Source of the DNA: CAJXQU01 sp965223825
GTDB taxonomy: Bacteria > Pseudomonadota > Gammaproteobacteria > CAJXQU01
Direction: 5' to 3'
NCBI GenBank assembly: GCA_965223825.1
Contig: OZ245018.1
Coordinates: 1,488,001-1,552,000, forward strand
DNA: 64,000 bases
Under the pieces are notes generated by a model. The model did not search any database. It had not been told where the DNA came from and saw only the letters and a list, made by a program, of their open reading frames with translations. The position numbers were made by a program, and so were the translations under genes. Positions 51,394 through 59,799 of this stretch are shown here, piece by piece (the stretch's first letter is position 1; each line of letters starts with the position of its first letter).

Positions 51394-52535
51394 TGGATCA
51401 CCGATTTACGTTTTTCCATCAAGGCATGTAAATTACCAAAGTTGTAATACGCCGCACACGCGCCTTCGCTAGAGACCATTAGTGCACCCATCGGAGTTTC
51501 GGGCGTGCAAGCGCTGCCGAAGACTTTACATTCCCAGGGTCGGATCACACCTTTTAAAACTTCACCACACTGGCAAGACTTTGGATCGGCGATTTTAATA
51601 TTCGCGACGGAAAATTTTTGTTCGGCGTCAAACGTGGCGTATTCCTCTCGCATTTTCACACCGGAATGATCGATAGAGCCTAGTCCGCGCCACTCGAAAT
51701 ATTCGCGCAATTCAAAGACACTTGAGATGGCATCCATTCCTTGCGCATTACCGTTGGATGGCACAATGCGGGCATATTGGTTTTCCACGACATGCTGTTT
51801 TTCGGCTAATTGTTTTAACAGCATCCAGATCGACTGCAAAATATCTAACGGTTCAAATCCTGCGATCACAATTGGTTTTTGATAATGGTCTGCGACAAAA
51901 TCAAATGGATGTTCACCGACGACCATGCTCACATGGCCCGGTGCGAGGAATCCATCAATCTGCATATCGGGTGAATCCAATATGGCTTTGATGGTCGGGA
52001 CGGTGGTGATGTGGTTGCAAAATAGCGAGAAGTTGTTGATGCCGTCTGCCTCAGCTTGCAAAACGGTTAATGCGGTACTCGGCATGGTGGTTTCAAAACC
52101 CAAAGCAAAAAAGATGATTTCGCGGTCAGGATTTTTACGTGCCAGTTCAAGCGCATCCAGCGGCGAATAAACCATGCGTACATCCGCACCATCGGCTTTA
52201 GCTTGTAATAAACTTTTTTTCGATCCGGGAACGCGCATCGCGTCACCAAAGGTTGTGAAGATCACATTTGGGCGTTCAGCCAAGGCGACACAATCATCAA
52301 CGCGACCCATCGGTAAAACACAAACAGGACAACCGGGGCCATGAATTAACTCGATCTTGCCGGGAAGCAATTGCTCAATGCCGTAACGGAAAATGGTGTG
52401 CGTATGACCGCCGCAAAATTCCATAAGTTGCAGAGGCCGGTGTTCAGTAATGTCTATTTTAGTGAGTAAGTTGGTTATTTCCTGTTGAAGCCATTTTGCT
52501 TTTTCAGGATCACGAAATTCATCGACGTATTTCAT
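51390..52535 (-). CDS. hypD: Hydrogenase maturation protein HypD
   Basis: A 4Fe-4S protein that, with HypC, forms the scaffold on which the Fe(CN)2CO unit is assembled. The 381 residues hold the family motifs EFCGGHTHTIFRYG, HGPGCPVCVLP, FALGFETTMPSTA, the GFLAPGHVSMVVG block, and the C-terminal cysteine cluster region (CQCGEVLKG; ECKVFGSACTPETP). It overlaps both hypE and the SIS-domain gene by 4 bp. Confidence 0.98.
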   Translation of the reverse strand: MKYVDEFRDPEKAKWLQQEITNLLTKIDITEHRPLQLMEFCGGHTHTIFRYGIEQLLPGKIELIHGPGCPVCVLPMGRVDDCVALAERPNVIFTTFGDAMRVPGSKKSLLQAKADGADVRMVYSPLDALELARKNPDREIIFFALGFETTMPSTALTVLQAEADGINNFSLFCNHITTVPTIKAILDSPDMQIDGFLAPGHVSMVVGEHPFDFVADHYQKPIVIAGFEPLDILQSIWMLLKQLAEKQHVVENQYARIVPSNGNAQGMDAISSVFELREYFEWRGLGSIDHSGVKMREEYATFDAEQKFSVANIKIADPKSCQCGEVLKGVIRPWECKVFGSACTPETPMGALMVSSEGACAAYYNFGNLHALMEKRKSVIQ

Positions 52536-53233
52536 TTTTGCACTCCATTTTTTTCGCTGACTAAATTCCCACGGTGATCAGCTAACAAGGTATGCACCAG
52601 ATCCCAGAGGATGTGATACGTCGCCACGTGAATTTCTTGCACGCGATGGATGGAGTCAGTTTTTACAACCAAACAATGATCAAGCAAACCGCTCGATGCC
52701 ATGTCACCGCCATTGCCGCCCGCTAACCCTAATGTGATTAATCCCATCTCTTTGGCTTTGCGGAATGCACACATGAGGTTTTCAGAGTTACCGCTGGTGG
52801 AAAAGCCGATCAGCGCGTCACGATCGGTAGCGTGTGCTTCAAGTTGACGAACAAAAACGTGCTTCATACCGACGTCATTACCGACGGCACTTAACATCGC
52901 CGTATCCATGACTAAATTAAGTGCGGGCAGAGCAGGTCTTCCGGCTGTTACGGGGTGTTGAAATTCCACGGCAAAATGGGAGGCATCACAACTTGATCCA
53001 CCATTGCCCATCGTCAACATGCGACCTTTGGTGAGGTAAACTTGCGCGATCGCATTCGCAGCATTAACGATATTCTGCGCATTTTCAGTGAAAAACTGTT
53101 GGTTTACGTTAACGCTATCTGTCGCTTTCTGTTGCACCGATGCCAGTAAGGCCGCATTCTCAGATTCGTGATCTTTTTTCTCGCCGTGCAAGAAAGGGTA
53201 AAGCGCTTTTAATTGGGCGGCAGTATCCGTCAT
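52532..53233 (-). CDS. SIS-domain protein, GmhA/DiaA-like, inside the hyp operon
   Basis: A 233-residue sugar-isomerase-domain protein similar to phosphoheptose isomerase GmhA. It has MGNGGSSCDASHFAVE (GmhA has GNGGS..DA.H.A.E), SGNSENL for phosphate binding, and the C-terminal EIHVATYHILWDLVH segment carrying the catalytic His region. In E. coli GmhA makes the heptose precursor of LPS. Here it lies between hypC and hypD with a 4-bp overlap to hypD, so it is clearly part of hydrogenase maturation transcription. Whether it has a sugar-phosphate substrate or a structural role in maturation is unknown. Confidence 0.85.
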   Translation of the reverse strand: MTDTAAQLKALYPFLHGEKKDHESENAALLASVQQKATDSVNVNQQFFTENAQNIVNAANAIAQVYLTKGRMLTMGNGGSSCDASHFAVEFQHPVTAGRPALPALNLVMDTAMLSAVGNDVGMKHVFVRQLEAHATDRDALIGFSTSGNSENLMCAFRKAKEMGLITLGLAGGNGGDMASSGLLDHCLVVKTDSIHRVQEIHVATYHILWDLVHTLLADHRGNLVSEKNGVQK

Positions 53234-53235
53234 GA

Positions 53236-53514
53236 TTATTTTGCCCCTGACTGCATGGCTTCTAGCTCCGCCTGCGCTTCACCGAGTTCGGTGAGTAATG
53301 CTAAGGTTTTTTCCGCTTCGATCGCATCGATACGACTCATCGCAAACCCGACATGTACGAGCACCCAATCACCGACACAGGACGCGACTGGATGTTCATC
53401 GTTCACAATGCAAGCGATATTAATGGGACGTTTTACACCAGCGACATCGACGATCGCTTGTTTTGTTGCAACATCGCTGATTTCGATAATTAGACCGGGA
53501 ATGCCCAAACACAT
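53236..53514 (-). CDS. hypC: Hydrogenase assembly chaperone HypC
   Basis: A 92-residue chaperone carrying the Fe(CN)2CO unit to the large subunit. The invariant N-terminal MCLGIPG supplies the iron-binding Cys2, and PINIACIVNDE followed by GDWVLVHVGFAMSRID is the standard fold. The C-terminal helix is rather long and acidic (EAEKTLALLTELGEAQAE). Between hypF and the SIS gene with 2-bp gaps. Confidence 0.97.
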   Translation of the reverse strand: MCLGIPGLIIEISDVATKQAIVDVAGVKRPINIACIVNDEHPVASCVGDWVLVHVGFAMSRIDAIEAEKTLALLTELGEAQAELEAMQSGAK

Positions 53515-53516
53515 AG

Positions 53517-55997
53517 TTAGCTCCTTGTGAGTAAATTTGCGGCGGCGATCACGGCTTGCCCGTAGGCAATTCCACCGTCATTAGCAGGCACATGTTGATG
53601 CGTTAATACGCGATAATTCACTTGTTCCAAACGCTGCACAACTTGTTCTAACAGTGTTTTATTTTGGAAAACACCACCGCTTAATGCGACGGTATTGATG
53701 ATCCGTTCCTCGTTTTCCGTGGTGAGTTTTTTGATCATGCTGACAATAATTTTCGCCAAGCCTTTATGAAATCTTGCGGACATCACGGGCGCAGGTGTTT
53801 TTAGAATGAGATCACCTAAAATGGCTTGCCACATAGCCAACGGTTCGATGTACGGAATGTTGTTTGCAGACAAGTATGGGATCGCAAATGGATACGCCAA
53901 GTTTTCCGCTTCGTTTTGTAACGTGTCTTGATCAACAATGGCTTCTAATTCGATCGCGGCTTGCCCCTCATAACGCACTGCTGATCGACAAATGCCGATT
54001 GCGGCAGCGACGGCATCAAACAAGCGACCGCACGAAGAGGCAAATGGAGCATTCAGGTTTTTCTGCAACATGGCGTTGTAGGTATCGAGTGCTTGTAGTT
54101 CAAAAAAATGCACGAGTTCAAGCTCTCTGAAATTCATTTTTAATTCAGGCCAACCCATTTCCGCCATTAAGTGCGCATAGGTATTTCGCCAAGGTTCGCG
54201 TATCGCTTGGCCACCACCGAGCATGGCGATCGGTTTAAACGTGCCAAGTCTTGCAGCTTGAAAATAATCGGCTTTTACGAATTCACCACCCCAGAACGTG
54301 CCGTCAGATCCAAAGCCTAAGCCATCCAGAGCCACACCTAAAACGGGATCGGTATTGAGCGGGAGCTGGTTCTCCGCCATGCACGCAGCTATATGCGCAT
54401 GATGGTGTTGAATTTCTATAAGAGTCAGGTTTTGCGCTTGTGCCTTTTGTAAGCCTAACTTGCTGGAGAAATAGTCGGGGTGTTTATCAATCGCAATGCA
54501 TTCTGGCTGGTGTTGAAATAGATCGGCATAAAGCGATAGGTTTTTCTGGTAATCCGCGTAGGTTTGCGCATTTTCCAGATCGCCCATGTGTTGCGACAAA
54601 ATGGCCTGATCGTTTTTGATCAGACAAAAGGTATTTTTTAATTCTGACCCCATTGCGAGAATGTCAGGTAAATCATGCAAACCTTCGGGCAGTGGAAGAG
54701 GTGCGGGTGCATAGCCACGAGCGCGTCGTACAATTCGCGGTTTACCCATCAGTATTCTGACGACAGAATCATCCACGCGATTAACAATATCCCGATCGTG
54801 CCACAGTACGTACTCCGCAATATCGTTAAGTTGATCTTGCACAGCAGCATTGTCGATAACTTGCGGTTCATCTGATCGATTTGCTGACGTGAGAATGATC
54901 GGACGGTTCATGCGCCTCAGCATGAGTTGATGCAATGGCGTGTACGGCAACATGAACCCCAACACATTTTGTCCCGGTGCCACCGCCTCTGAAATGGCGA
55001 TCAAATCTTTTGTGCGTTGGCCTGTGGGCGAACCAAATTGACGCTGGTTGCCGGGTGGTTTTTGATCAGTTTTTTCTAATAGAACGATCGGTGCTTCAGC
55101 GCTGGTTAATAATGTTTTTTCTTGTTCGGTGATTTTTGCGTAACGCGCGATCACATCAAGATCGCGCGCCATCAGAGCAAAGGGTTTTGAAAAGCGTTGT
55201 TTGCGTTTTCTCAGTGCGTTTACAGCATTAGAATTTGTCGCATCGCAGGCGAGATGAAAACCGCCAATACCTTTGACGACGATAATATGACCGTTCTGAA
55301 GCAGCGTACAGGCGGCATCCACATCATCTAATTGGGTCAAACTTTCTATACAGACAGGCTTGCCGTCGACACGTGCAAGTGCAACTTTGGGCCCACAGTC
55401 ATAGCACGCGTTCGGCTGCGCATGAAAACGCCGATGCAAAGGATTCTCGTACTCTTGCTGACACGGATCGCACTGCGTAAAAGACTCCATACTGGTGTTT
55501 GCGCGATCATAGGGAATGGCATTAACGATAGAAAACCGTGGACCGCAATGCGTGCAATTCGTCAGTGGATAGCGAAAGCGTCGACCAAAAGGATCTTGGC
55601 TATCAGTCATACAATCTGGACAGGTTGCCGCATCTGGCGTGATGTGTGTTTGAACTGCGTTAGTGTGACTTGGATCGATTGAAAAGGTAACGGGTATTTC
55701 ATCAAGCTGTGTCAGTGGTATTCGTTTGATTTGATCAATACGTGCGAGAGGAGGGGATTCAGATTTTAGTTTTTCAATGAAAGTGTGAATTGCTGACGGC
55801 ATTCCCCAAGCACGAATTAACACACCCTGACCATCGTTCAATACTGATCCGAAAATTTGTGATTCTTTCGCGAGTCGCCAGACGTTTGGTCGAAAACCCA
55901 CGCCTTGCACAATGCCGGTGATACGAATTTCTTCAGCAAAAATACGGACATCACTGTCGACTTTTGGATCCGCCTGAATCACACCACGAGCTTCCAT
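53517..55997 (-). CDS. hypF: Carbamoyltransferase HypF
   Basis: Converts carbamoyl phosphate to a thiocarbamate on HypE, the source of the NiFe cyanide ligands. The 826 residues are in the usual order: acylphosphatase-like domain (GIVQGVGFRPNVWRLAKE), two zinc fingers (CPDCMTD...CTHCGP; CDPCQQEY...CYDCGP), a YrdC-like domain (IVVKGIGGFHLACDATN), and the Kae1-like carbamoyltransferase domain (IQHHHAHIAACMAEN; GVALDGLGFGSDGT; ALSGGVFQNKTLL). Its start overlaps the NHL gene end by 19 bp. The N-terminus has about 20 extra residues before the acylphosphatase domain. Confidence 0.97.
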   Translation of the reverse strand: MEARGVIQADPKVDSDVRIFAEEIRITGIVQGVGFRPNVWRLAKESQIFGSVLNDGQGVLIRAWGMPSAIHTFIEKLKSESPPLARIDQIKRIPLTQLDEIPVTFSIDPSHTNAVQTHITPDAATCPDCMTDSQDPFGRRFRYPLTNCTHCGPRFSIVNAIPYDRANTSMESFTQCDPCQQEYENPLHRRFHAQPNACYDCGPKVALARVDGKPVCIESLTQLDDVDAACTLLQNGHIIVVKGIGGFHLACDATNSNAVNALRKRKQRFSKPFALMARDLDVIARYAKITEQEKTLLTSAEAPIVLLEKTDQKPPGNQRQFGSPTGQRTKDLIAISEAVAPGQNVLGFMLPYTPLHQLMLRRMNRPIILTSANRSDEPQVIDNAAVQDQLNDIAEYVLWHDRDIVNRVDDSVVRILMGKPRIVRRARGYAPAPLPLPEGLHDLPDILAMGSELKNTFCLIKNDQAILSQHMGDLENAQTYADYQKNLSLYADLFQHQPECIAIDKHPDYFSSKLGLQKAQAQNLTLIEIQHHHAHIAACMAENQLPLNTDPVLGVALDGLGFGSDGTFWGGEFVKADYFQAARLGTFKPIAMLGGGQAIREPWRNTYAHLMAEMGWPELKMNFRELELVHFFELQALDTYNAMLQKNLNAPFASSCGRLFDAVAAAIGICRSAVRYEGQAAIELEAIVDQDTLQNEAENLAYPFAIPYLSANNIPYIEPLAMWQAILGDLILKTPAPVMSARFHKGLAKIIVSMIKKLTTENEERIINTVALSGGVFQNKTLLEQVVQRLEQVNYRVLTHQHVPANDGGIAYGQAVIAAANLLTRS

Positions 55998-57208
55998 AAA
56001 CTAACGCGATTATTTCCGGAGTCGGCGATCGCGACGACCTTTCCAAAAGTTTGTAATCCATAAGGCCAGCAGAAGGAGTCAGGTGTTGCAGCTTGCCAGC
56101 GATTGTCGCCTTTTTCGTGGAAGTTGAGTTGACCACTTAATGCGCGAGCAGCGACATCGGTTGCGAGATCGTCAATATGCCAACCGAGAATGCGAGAATT
56201 TGCGGTATCCGCAACCAGTAACCAATCCTCAACCGCTGCGATCGCATAGGGCATATTCAAACCATTGGCACGTGGCCAGTAGAGTGATTGATTGTGATCA
56301 ACAAGCAGTGCATTTTTTTGACCTAGGATATAGTCGCACGGTGCTCCGTTGGTCTTGGGAATGCCGTCTTTCCAGATCATAATGCGGTTATTGCCCGCAT
56401 CCGACACGCAAAGGTGGTTTCTCCACAGAGCGATCCCGTGTGGCCAACGCATACTCATGTTATTCGGATCTCCGCCGGCGTTTTCATCACGACAGGTAAA
56501 GTTGTTTTGTCCCAAAACGTGATCGGGTGTCTGATCAATGTCATTGGGTAAACCTTTCCAGATAAGCACACGACGGTTTTCTGAATCGGCGACGAGAAGG
56601 TGATTGTCTTGCCAAGCAACGCCGTAGGGCCAATGCATACTTTTCGCAGAAGCAAGGGCACGATCATCGCCACGGTTCGGTTCGCCAGAGGTAAAATCTT
56701 TTTGCCCAAGTACGAGATCAGCAGGGACGTTATTATCTTCGGGTAAGGTGCTCCAAATCAGGATACGATGATTCCAAGCATCGGCCACGGCCATACCGGT
56801 TTTGCCATTATGGTTAATAACGCAAATGCCCGTCGGTACGTTAACGGTCTTTGCAGAAATATCGCCTTTTGCATTACGGCCTTCGGAAAACATATCCGGC
56901 TGCCCGATCACCCAGTCTGCGGGTGTCTCGTCATTCTCAGGACATTGTCTCCAACCAAGGAGTCGATGATGTCCTGTATCGCAGATCCAGAGCGGTCCAT
57001 TTTCTGACATTACTGCCGCCCCGCGCGGGCCGAAGCATGTATTCGGGTCAGGTTTTACCCCCATCGTTGCCATGCTGGGCTGGCGAGCAGCACCTAACAC
57101 GGCAAACGGTTCTGCTGCTAATAATGCCTCATGCGGGATGGTTGTGGCTTCAGCAACGCGTAAGCTAGGGTCAGGTATTACTTTGAGAGTGACTTGCCGG
57201 ACTGTCAT
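55979..57208 (-). CDS. NHL-repeat beta-propeller protein of the hydrogenase operon
   Basis: A 409-residue protein without signal peptide, made of about six NHL repeats that would close as a beta-propeller. Each ends in an NNRxxxW-type strand: ICDTGHHRLLGW, VADAWNHRILIW, VADSENRRVLIW, VSDAGNNRIMIW, VADTANSRILGW, IADSGNNRVSLW. Between repeats recurs a VLGQ.NF-type turn (DWVIGQPDMF, DLVLGQKDF, DHVLGQNNF, DYILGQKN, LSGQLNFH). From memory NHL proteins accompany oxygen-tolerant H2-scavenging NiFe hydrogenases of several groups, but their function is not established; a binding platform for maturation or assembly is a guess. Overlaps the NifU-Rieske gene by 4 bp. Confidence 0.85.
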   Translation of the reverse strand: MTVRQVTLKVIPDPSLRVAEATTIPHEALLAAEPFAVLGAARQPSMATMGVKPDPNTCFGPRGAAVMSENGPLWICDTGHHRLLGWRQCPENDETPADWVIGQPDMFSEGRNAKGDISAKTVNVPTGICVINHNGKTGMAVADAWNHRILIWSTLPEDNNVPADLVLGQKDFTSGEPNRGDDRALASAKSMHWPYGVAWQDNHLLVADSENRRVLIWKGLPNDIDQTPDHVLGQNNFTCRDENAGGDPNNMSMRWPHGIALWRNHLCVSDAGNNRIMIWKDGIPKTNGAPCDYILGQKNALLVDHNQSLYWPRANGLNMPYAIAAVEDWLLVADTANSRILGWHIDDLATDVAARALSGQLNFHEKGDNRWQAATPDSFCWPYGLQTFGKVVAIADSGNNRVSLWKLVV

Positions 57209-58107
57209 GAGAGTTTAATCTCCACTTTATTTCCGATCACACGTACGGCATGTGTTTGAAGCTGTACTTCGGGAGCGGTTAGGCATTCACCCGACTCCAG
57301 TAAATATTCAAAAGCGTGATGCGGACAGACGAGAATGCCATCTCGAACTTCCCCCATATCCAACGGCATACCGAGATGTGCGCAGGCGTTTTGATAACAC
57401 GTCACTTTATCGTCAAAGCGGCTGAGGAGAACGTTTTTACCGGCAACAGTAGTCACTTTAATATTGCCTTGCGGAATTTCATCAATTAATGCAGCGTATT
57501 CCCAGCCCTCATCGGCGCTATTTGCAAATGGACTAATGAAATGAATCGGTACGCTGTTAGAACTGCCGACCGGTTTTGCTGTGGCGCCGCCTTTGGCTTT
57601 TTTGATCGTGGTGATTTCAGGGCAATATTCTTTGATCGACTTTTCAACACCTTCACTAAGTGTCAAACCAGAAGCTGGACAACCATCGCACGCCCCCAGT
57701 AAACGGATCGCGACAGTGTCGGGTGGTAAGATCTCAACCAGTTCAACATTTCCACCATGCGTCGCAAGGTAGGGTCTTACTGATTCGAGTGCTAGCTCAA
57801 CGCGCTCATGCAGTGAGGGTTTAATGATCTCAAGATGGCGTAAAACGGCGTAAACCACTTCATCCCCGACCACTGTTTTTAACGCGGTCATCGCCTCGGG
57901 AACTTGTCTGACGGCTTTGATCAGTCGGGTAAAAGCCTCTTTATGCAAGGCGTCATCAGCGCGACGCAGGGCATCAACTGTATTGCGTTGTTGCTCATCC
58001 CAATGAGTGACAATACTCTCAAGCGCATGAACATCTTTTAACAAGCCGTCTAAATCCAATGTCGGATGTAGTGTTTGTTGATCAATCACTTTTGCCGGAT
58101 CGCCCAT
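57205..58107 (-). CDS. NifU-Rieske fusion iron-sulfur protein of the hydrogenase operon
   Basis: A 300-residue predicted cytosolic redox protein. Residues about 1-85 are a helical domain of unknown type. Residues about 95-165 form a NifU C-terminal-like domain with its CxxC (LLGACDGCPASGLTL). Residues about 185-298 are a Rieske 2Fe-2S domain with C-A-H and C-P-H-H ligand pairs (NACAHLGMPLDMG; ILVCPHHAFEYL). Mycobacterial group 2a hydrogenase (Huc) has a Rieske-type partner, HucE, proposed to carry electrons, so an electron-transfer role from HupSL is a reasonable inference. No signal peptide or membrane helix. Confidence 0.88.
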   Translation of the reverse strand: MGDPAKVIDQQTLHPTLDLDGLLKDVHALESIVTHWDEQQRNTVDALRRADDALHKEAFTRLIKAVRQVPEAMTALKTVVGDEVVYAVLRHLEIIKPSLHERVELALESVRPYLATHGGNVELVEILPPDTVAIRLLGACDGCPASGLTLSEGVEKSIKEYCPEITTIKKAKGGATAKPVGSSNSVPIHFISPFANSADEGWEYAALIDEIPQGNIKVTTVAGKNVLLSRFDDKVTCYQNACAHLGMPLDMGEVRDGILVCPHHAFEYLLESGECLTAPEVQLQTHAVRVIGNKVEIKLS

Positions 58108-58116
58108 GATATTGGC

Positions 58117-58341
58117 CTATTTGTATTTCAAATCCTTGAGGAGATAAGGTTGGGCTGCACCGCCGATTAGTGCTGCTATGGCAACCGCTATTTTTACATC
58201 AATGCCGAATTTTAGAAGGATGATGCCGAGCACCGCAGTACACACTGAGCCGATCAATATTTTTAAAAATACCGATTTATAATCTTGAAAAAGTTTTCCT
58301 TTTAAAAATAAACTGGCTGAATCCATAAACATTTCAAACAT
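58117..58341 (-). CDS. Small two-helix membrane protein, hydrogenase operon (74 aa)
   Basis: A 74-residue protein: an amphipathic N-terminal segment (MFEMFMDSASLFLKGKLFQD), one membrane helix (FLKILIGSVCTAVLGIILLKFG), a second (VKIAVAIAALIGGAAQPYLL) and a basic tail (KDLKYK). I do not recognise it. It is embedded in the hydrogenase accessory operon 9 bp before the NifU-Rieske gene, so a membrane anchor or quinone-site partner for the otherwise soluble hydrogenase is a plausible but untested idea. Confidence 0.75.
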   Translation of the reverse strand: MFEMFMDSASLFLKGKLFQDYKSVFLKILIGSVCTAVLGIILLKFGIDVKIAVAIAALIGGAAQPYLLKDLKYK

Positions 58342-58352
58342 GATGATTCTCC

Positions 58353-58538
58353 CTAAATGAACGCTAACAAAATGAGCATGATCACAATGCCTGGGATCGC
58401 GGCCATTGGGCCATAAAAACCACCCATCATTGCAGCGAGTTCATTACCGAGATGTTTTCCGCCGACGATAATGCCACCGATCGCGCCGCCGACAATTCCT
58501 GCGATCAAAGCGAGTAGGATGAGTCCTAGATATGTCAT
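58353..58538 (-). CDS. Small glycine-rich two-helix membrane protein, hydrogenase operon (61 aa)
   Basis: A 61-residue protein with two hydrophobic helices rich in Gly and Ala (LGLILLALIAGIVGGAIGG; PMAAIPGIVIMLILLAFI) joined by a short polar loop (GGKHLGNELAAMMGGFYG). The glycine zipper-like first helix suggests oligomer packing. It lies 11 bp upstream of the 74-residue membrane protein gene. No family recognised; the two probably work together. Confidence 0.72.
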   Translation of the reverse strand: MTYLGLILLALIAGIVGGAIGGIIVGGKHLGNELAAMMGGFYGPMAAIPGIVIMLILLAFI

Positions 58539-58578
58539 ATTTTTTCCTTACTTTTTTCTGTGTGATTAATCCGGTTAA

Positions 58579-59595
58579 TTAAATTCTTGCCTCACCAAAG
58601 CCTTTTCCCGTTCGTGATCCTGCCTTGCTCGTTCCTAAGTCTTGTTCTACTTCGACCAAGACTTCATTAATTGCGGCTTGCTTCCCTTCGTCGCCATATT
58701 GCGCGAAGATTTTTTGTGCTTCTCGATAGAGTTCGCGCGCGGCGAATAATTTTTCTGTGCTGCCATTTTGTGGATTTTCTAGATCATCAGGGAGGTTACG
58801 TAAACAATTCGCTTTATTTGCAATTGTGTTGGCGTATTCCAAAGGAGTATCGCGCGGTGTACGAACTTTCAGCGCTTCATCATAGGCATCAAGTGCGCGA
58901 AGGTTATTCTCCACGGGATGGCTGCTAGAAACATACTGCAACGCGTTCCCGAGATTGTTTTGCAACATGGCATATTCAGAAGGGTGATCAATTAAATTGA
59001 CAACTTCTAATGCGGCTTCAAAGGATTGAACGGCCAACGCTTCGCGCATTTTCCCTCGCTCATCGTTCATAGGAATCGATAAAAAAGCCGTAGCCAGGTT
59101 GTTGTGCAAAATCGCAAATTCAGTGGGGTATTTTTTGCGATCAAATACGTTTAGTGATCGCTGATAAGCGGAGATGGATTCAGCGATTGGTACTTTGTTA
59201 AAAGCGGCGAGTGTTTGTAAGACCAGACCCAAGTTCATTTCGACTTCGGCAATTTCTTCCGGCAAACCTTCATTATTCAGAACTGATAAGGCTTTTTCAT
59301 ATTGAGCTTGGGCTTGCAGCAAGTAGTCCGCACTGTTATCTGGGATCGCTTGGAATGCCGTCCCTTTGCGTGCATCGAGTCGCGCAATGGTGAGGGTTTC
59401 TTGCTCAGGGCAAAGTTTTAACGCGGCATCGTAAAGTTTGATCGCGTTCCAGAGTTGTTGTGGAGATTTTGGTTTTTGCTGGATGCCCATGCCGATCTGC
59501 ATGAGCATTTCGACTTTTTCTTCAGCGCTGATATTTTCCGTTTCAATCATTTTTAATGCTTGATTGAATTCGTGATCAGGTAAATTTGTTTCCAT
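58579..59595 (-). CDS. TPR-repeat protein heading the hydrogenase accessory operon
   Basis: A 338-residue cytosolic all-helical protein with about five to seven tetratricopeptide-like repeats (for example NAIKLYDAALKLCPE, AQAQYEKALSVLNNE, ISAYQRSLNVFDRKKYPTEFA, ALDAYDEALKVRTPRDTPLEYA), a fold for protein-protein contact. It is the first gene of the 13-gene minus-strand unit, divergent from the sigma54 activator. From memory a TPR protein also occurs in some group 2a and 1h hydrogenase loci, with unknown role. The start at 59595 is preceded by AGGATC. Confidence 0.82.
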   Translation of the reverse strand: METNLPDHEFNQALKMIETENISAEEKVEMLMQIGMGIQQKPKSPQQLWNAIKLYDAALKLCPEQETLTIARLDARKGTAFQAIPDNSADYLLQAQAQYEKALSVLNNEGLPEEIAEVEMNLGLVLQTLAAFNKVPIAESISAYQRSLNVFDRKKYPTEFAILHNNLATAFLSIPMNDERGKMREALAVQSFEAALEVVNLIDHPSEYAMLQNNLGNALQYVSSSHPVENNLRALDAYDEALKVRTPRDTPLEYANTIANKANCLRNLPDDLENPQNGSTEKLFAARELYREAQKIFAQYGDEGKQAAINEVLVEVEQDLGTSKAGSRTGKGFGEARI

Positions 59596-59728
59596 GATGA
59601 TCCTTGATTCCTTTAGAAAGTGAATTGGGATTCTTATGTTGAGCTTTGTGTCTTCGTGAAGCGACGTTAAATCTTCCCTGAATTAGTGTCAAGCAGTATT
59701 TCATAGTGTAAAGTAAGTATGCAGTTCA

Positions 59729-59757
59729 TTGACTGTTGATACACTGAGTGCTAGTTT
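59729..59757 (+). promoter_or_regulatory. Candidate sigma70 promoter of the activator gene
   Basis: TTGACT (59729-59734), 17-bp spacer, TAGTTT (59752-59757), about 40 bp before the activator start codon. A TGTAAA half-site lies just upstream at 59707-59712. Confidence 0.45.
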
Positions 59758-59765
59758 ACGTGCCA
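59750..59765 (-). promoter_or_regulatory. Weak candidate -24/-12 promoter for the accessory operon
   Basis: On the minus strand a perfect -24 box TGGCACG is followed by TAGC where TTGC is expected, but one base too far away (11 instead of 10 between the GG and GC dinucleotides). Sigma54 spacing is strict, so this is only a possibility. It would start transcription about 140 nt before the TPR gene. Confidence 0.25.
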
Positions 59766-59770
59766 TCAAT

Positions 59771-59792
59771 GCAAACCTAATTTACAAAGTGA
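59771..59792. promoter_or_regulatory. Copy 1 of a 22-nt element shared with the hupSL promoter region
   Basis: GCAAACCTA followed by ATTTACAAAGTGA. It matches 61555-61576 in 21 of 22 positions. It contains a TTTACA half-site (59781-59786) and ends 7 nt before the activator start codon, overlapping the likely ribosome-binding site. It may be an autoregulatory site. Confidence 0.65.
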
Positions 59793-59799
59793 TCAGTGT

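Noticed and set aside
52532..53233. Calling the SIS-domain gene simply gmhA for LPS heptose synthesis
   Set aside because: Its 4-bp overlap with hypD and position in the hyp operon point to a hydrogenase-linked role, so only the family is named.
59750..59765. Firm sigma54 promoter for the accessory operon
   Set aside because: The spacing is one base too long and the -12 box deviates; kept only as a weak candidate.
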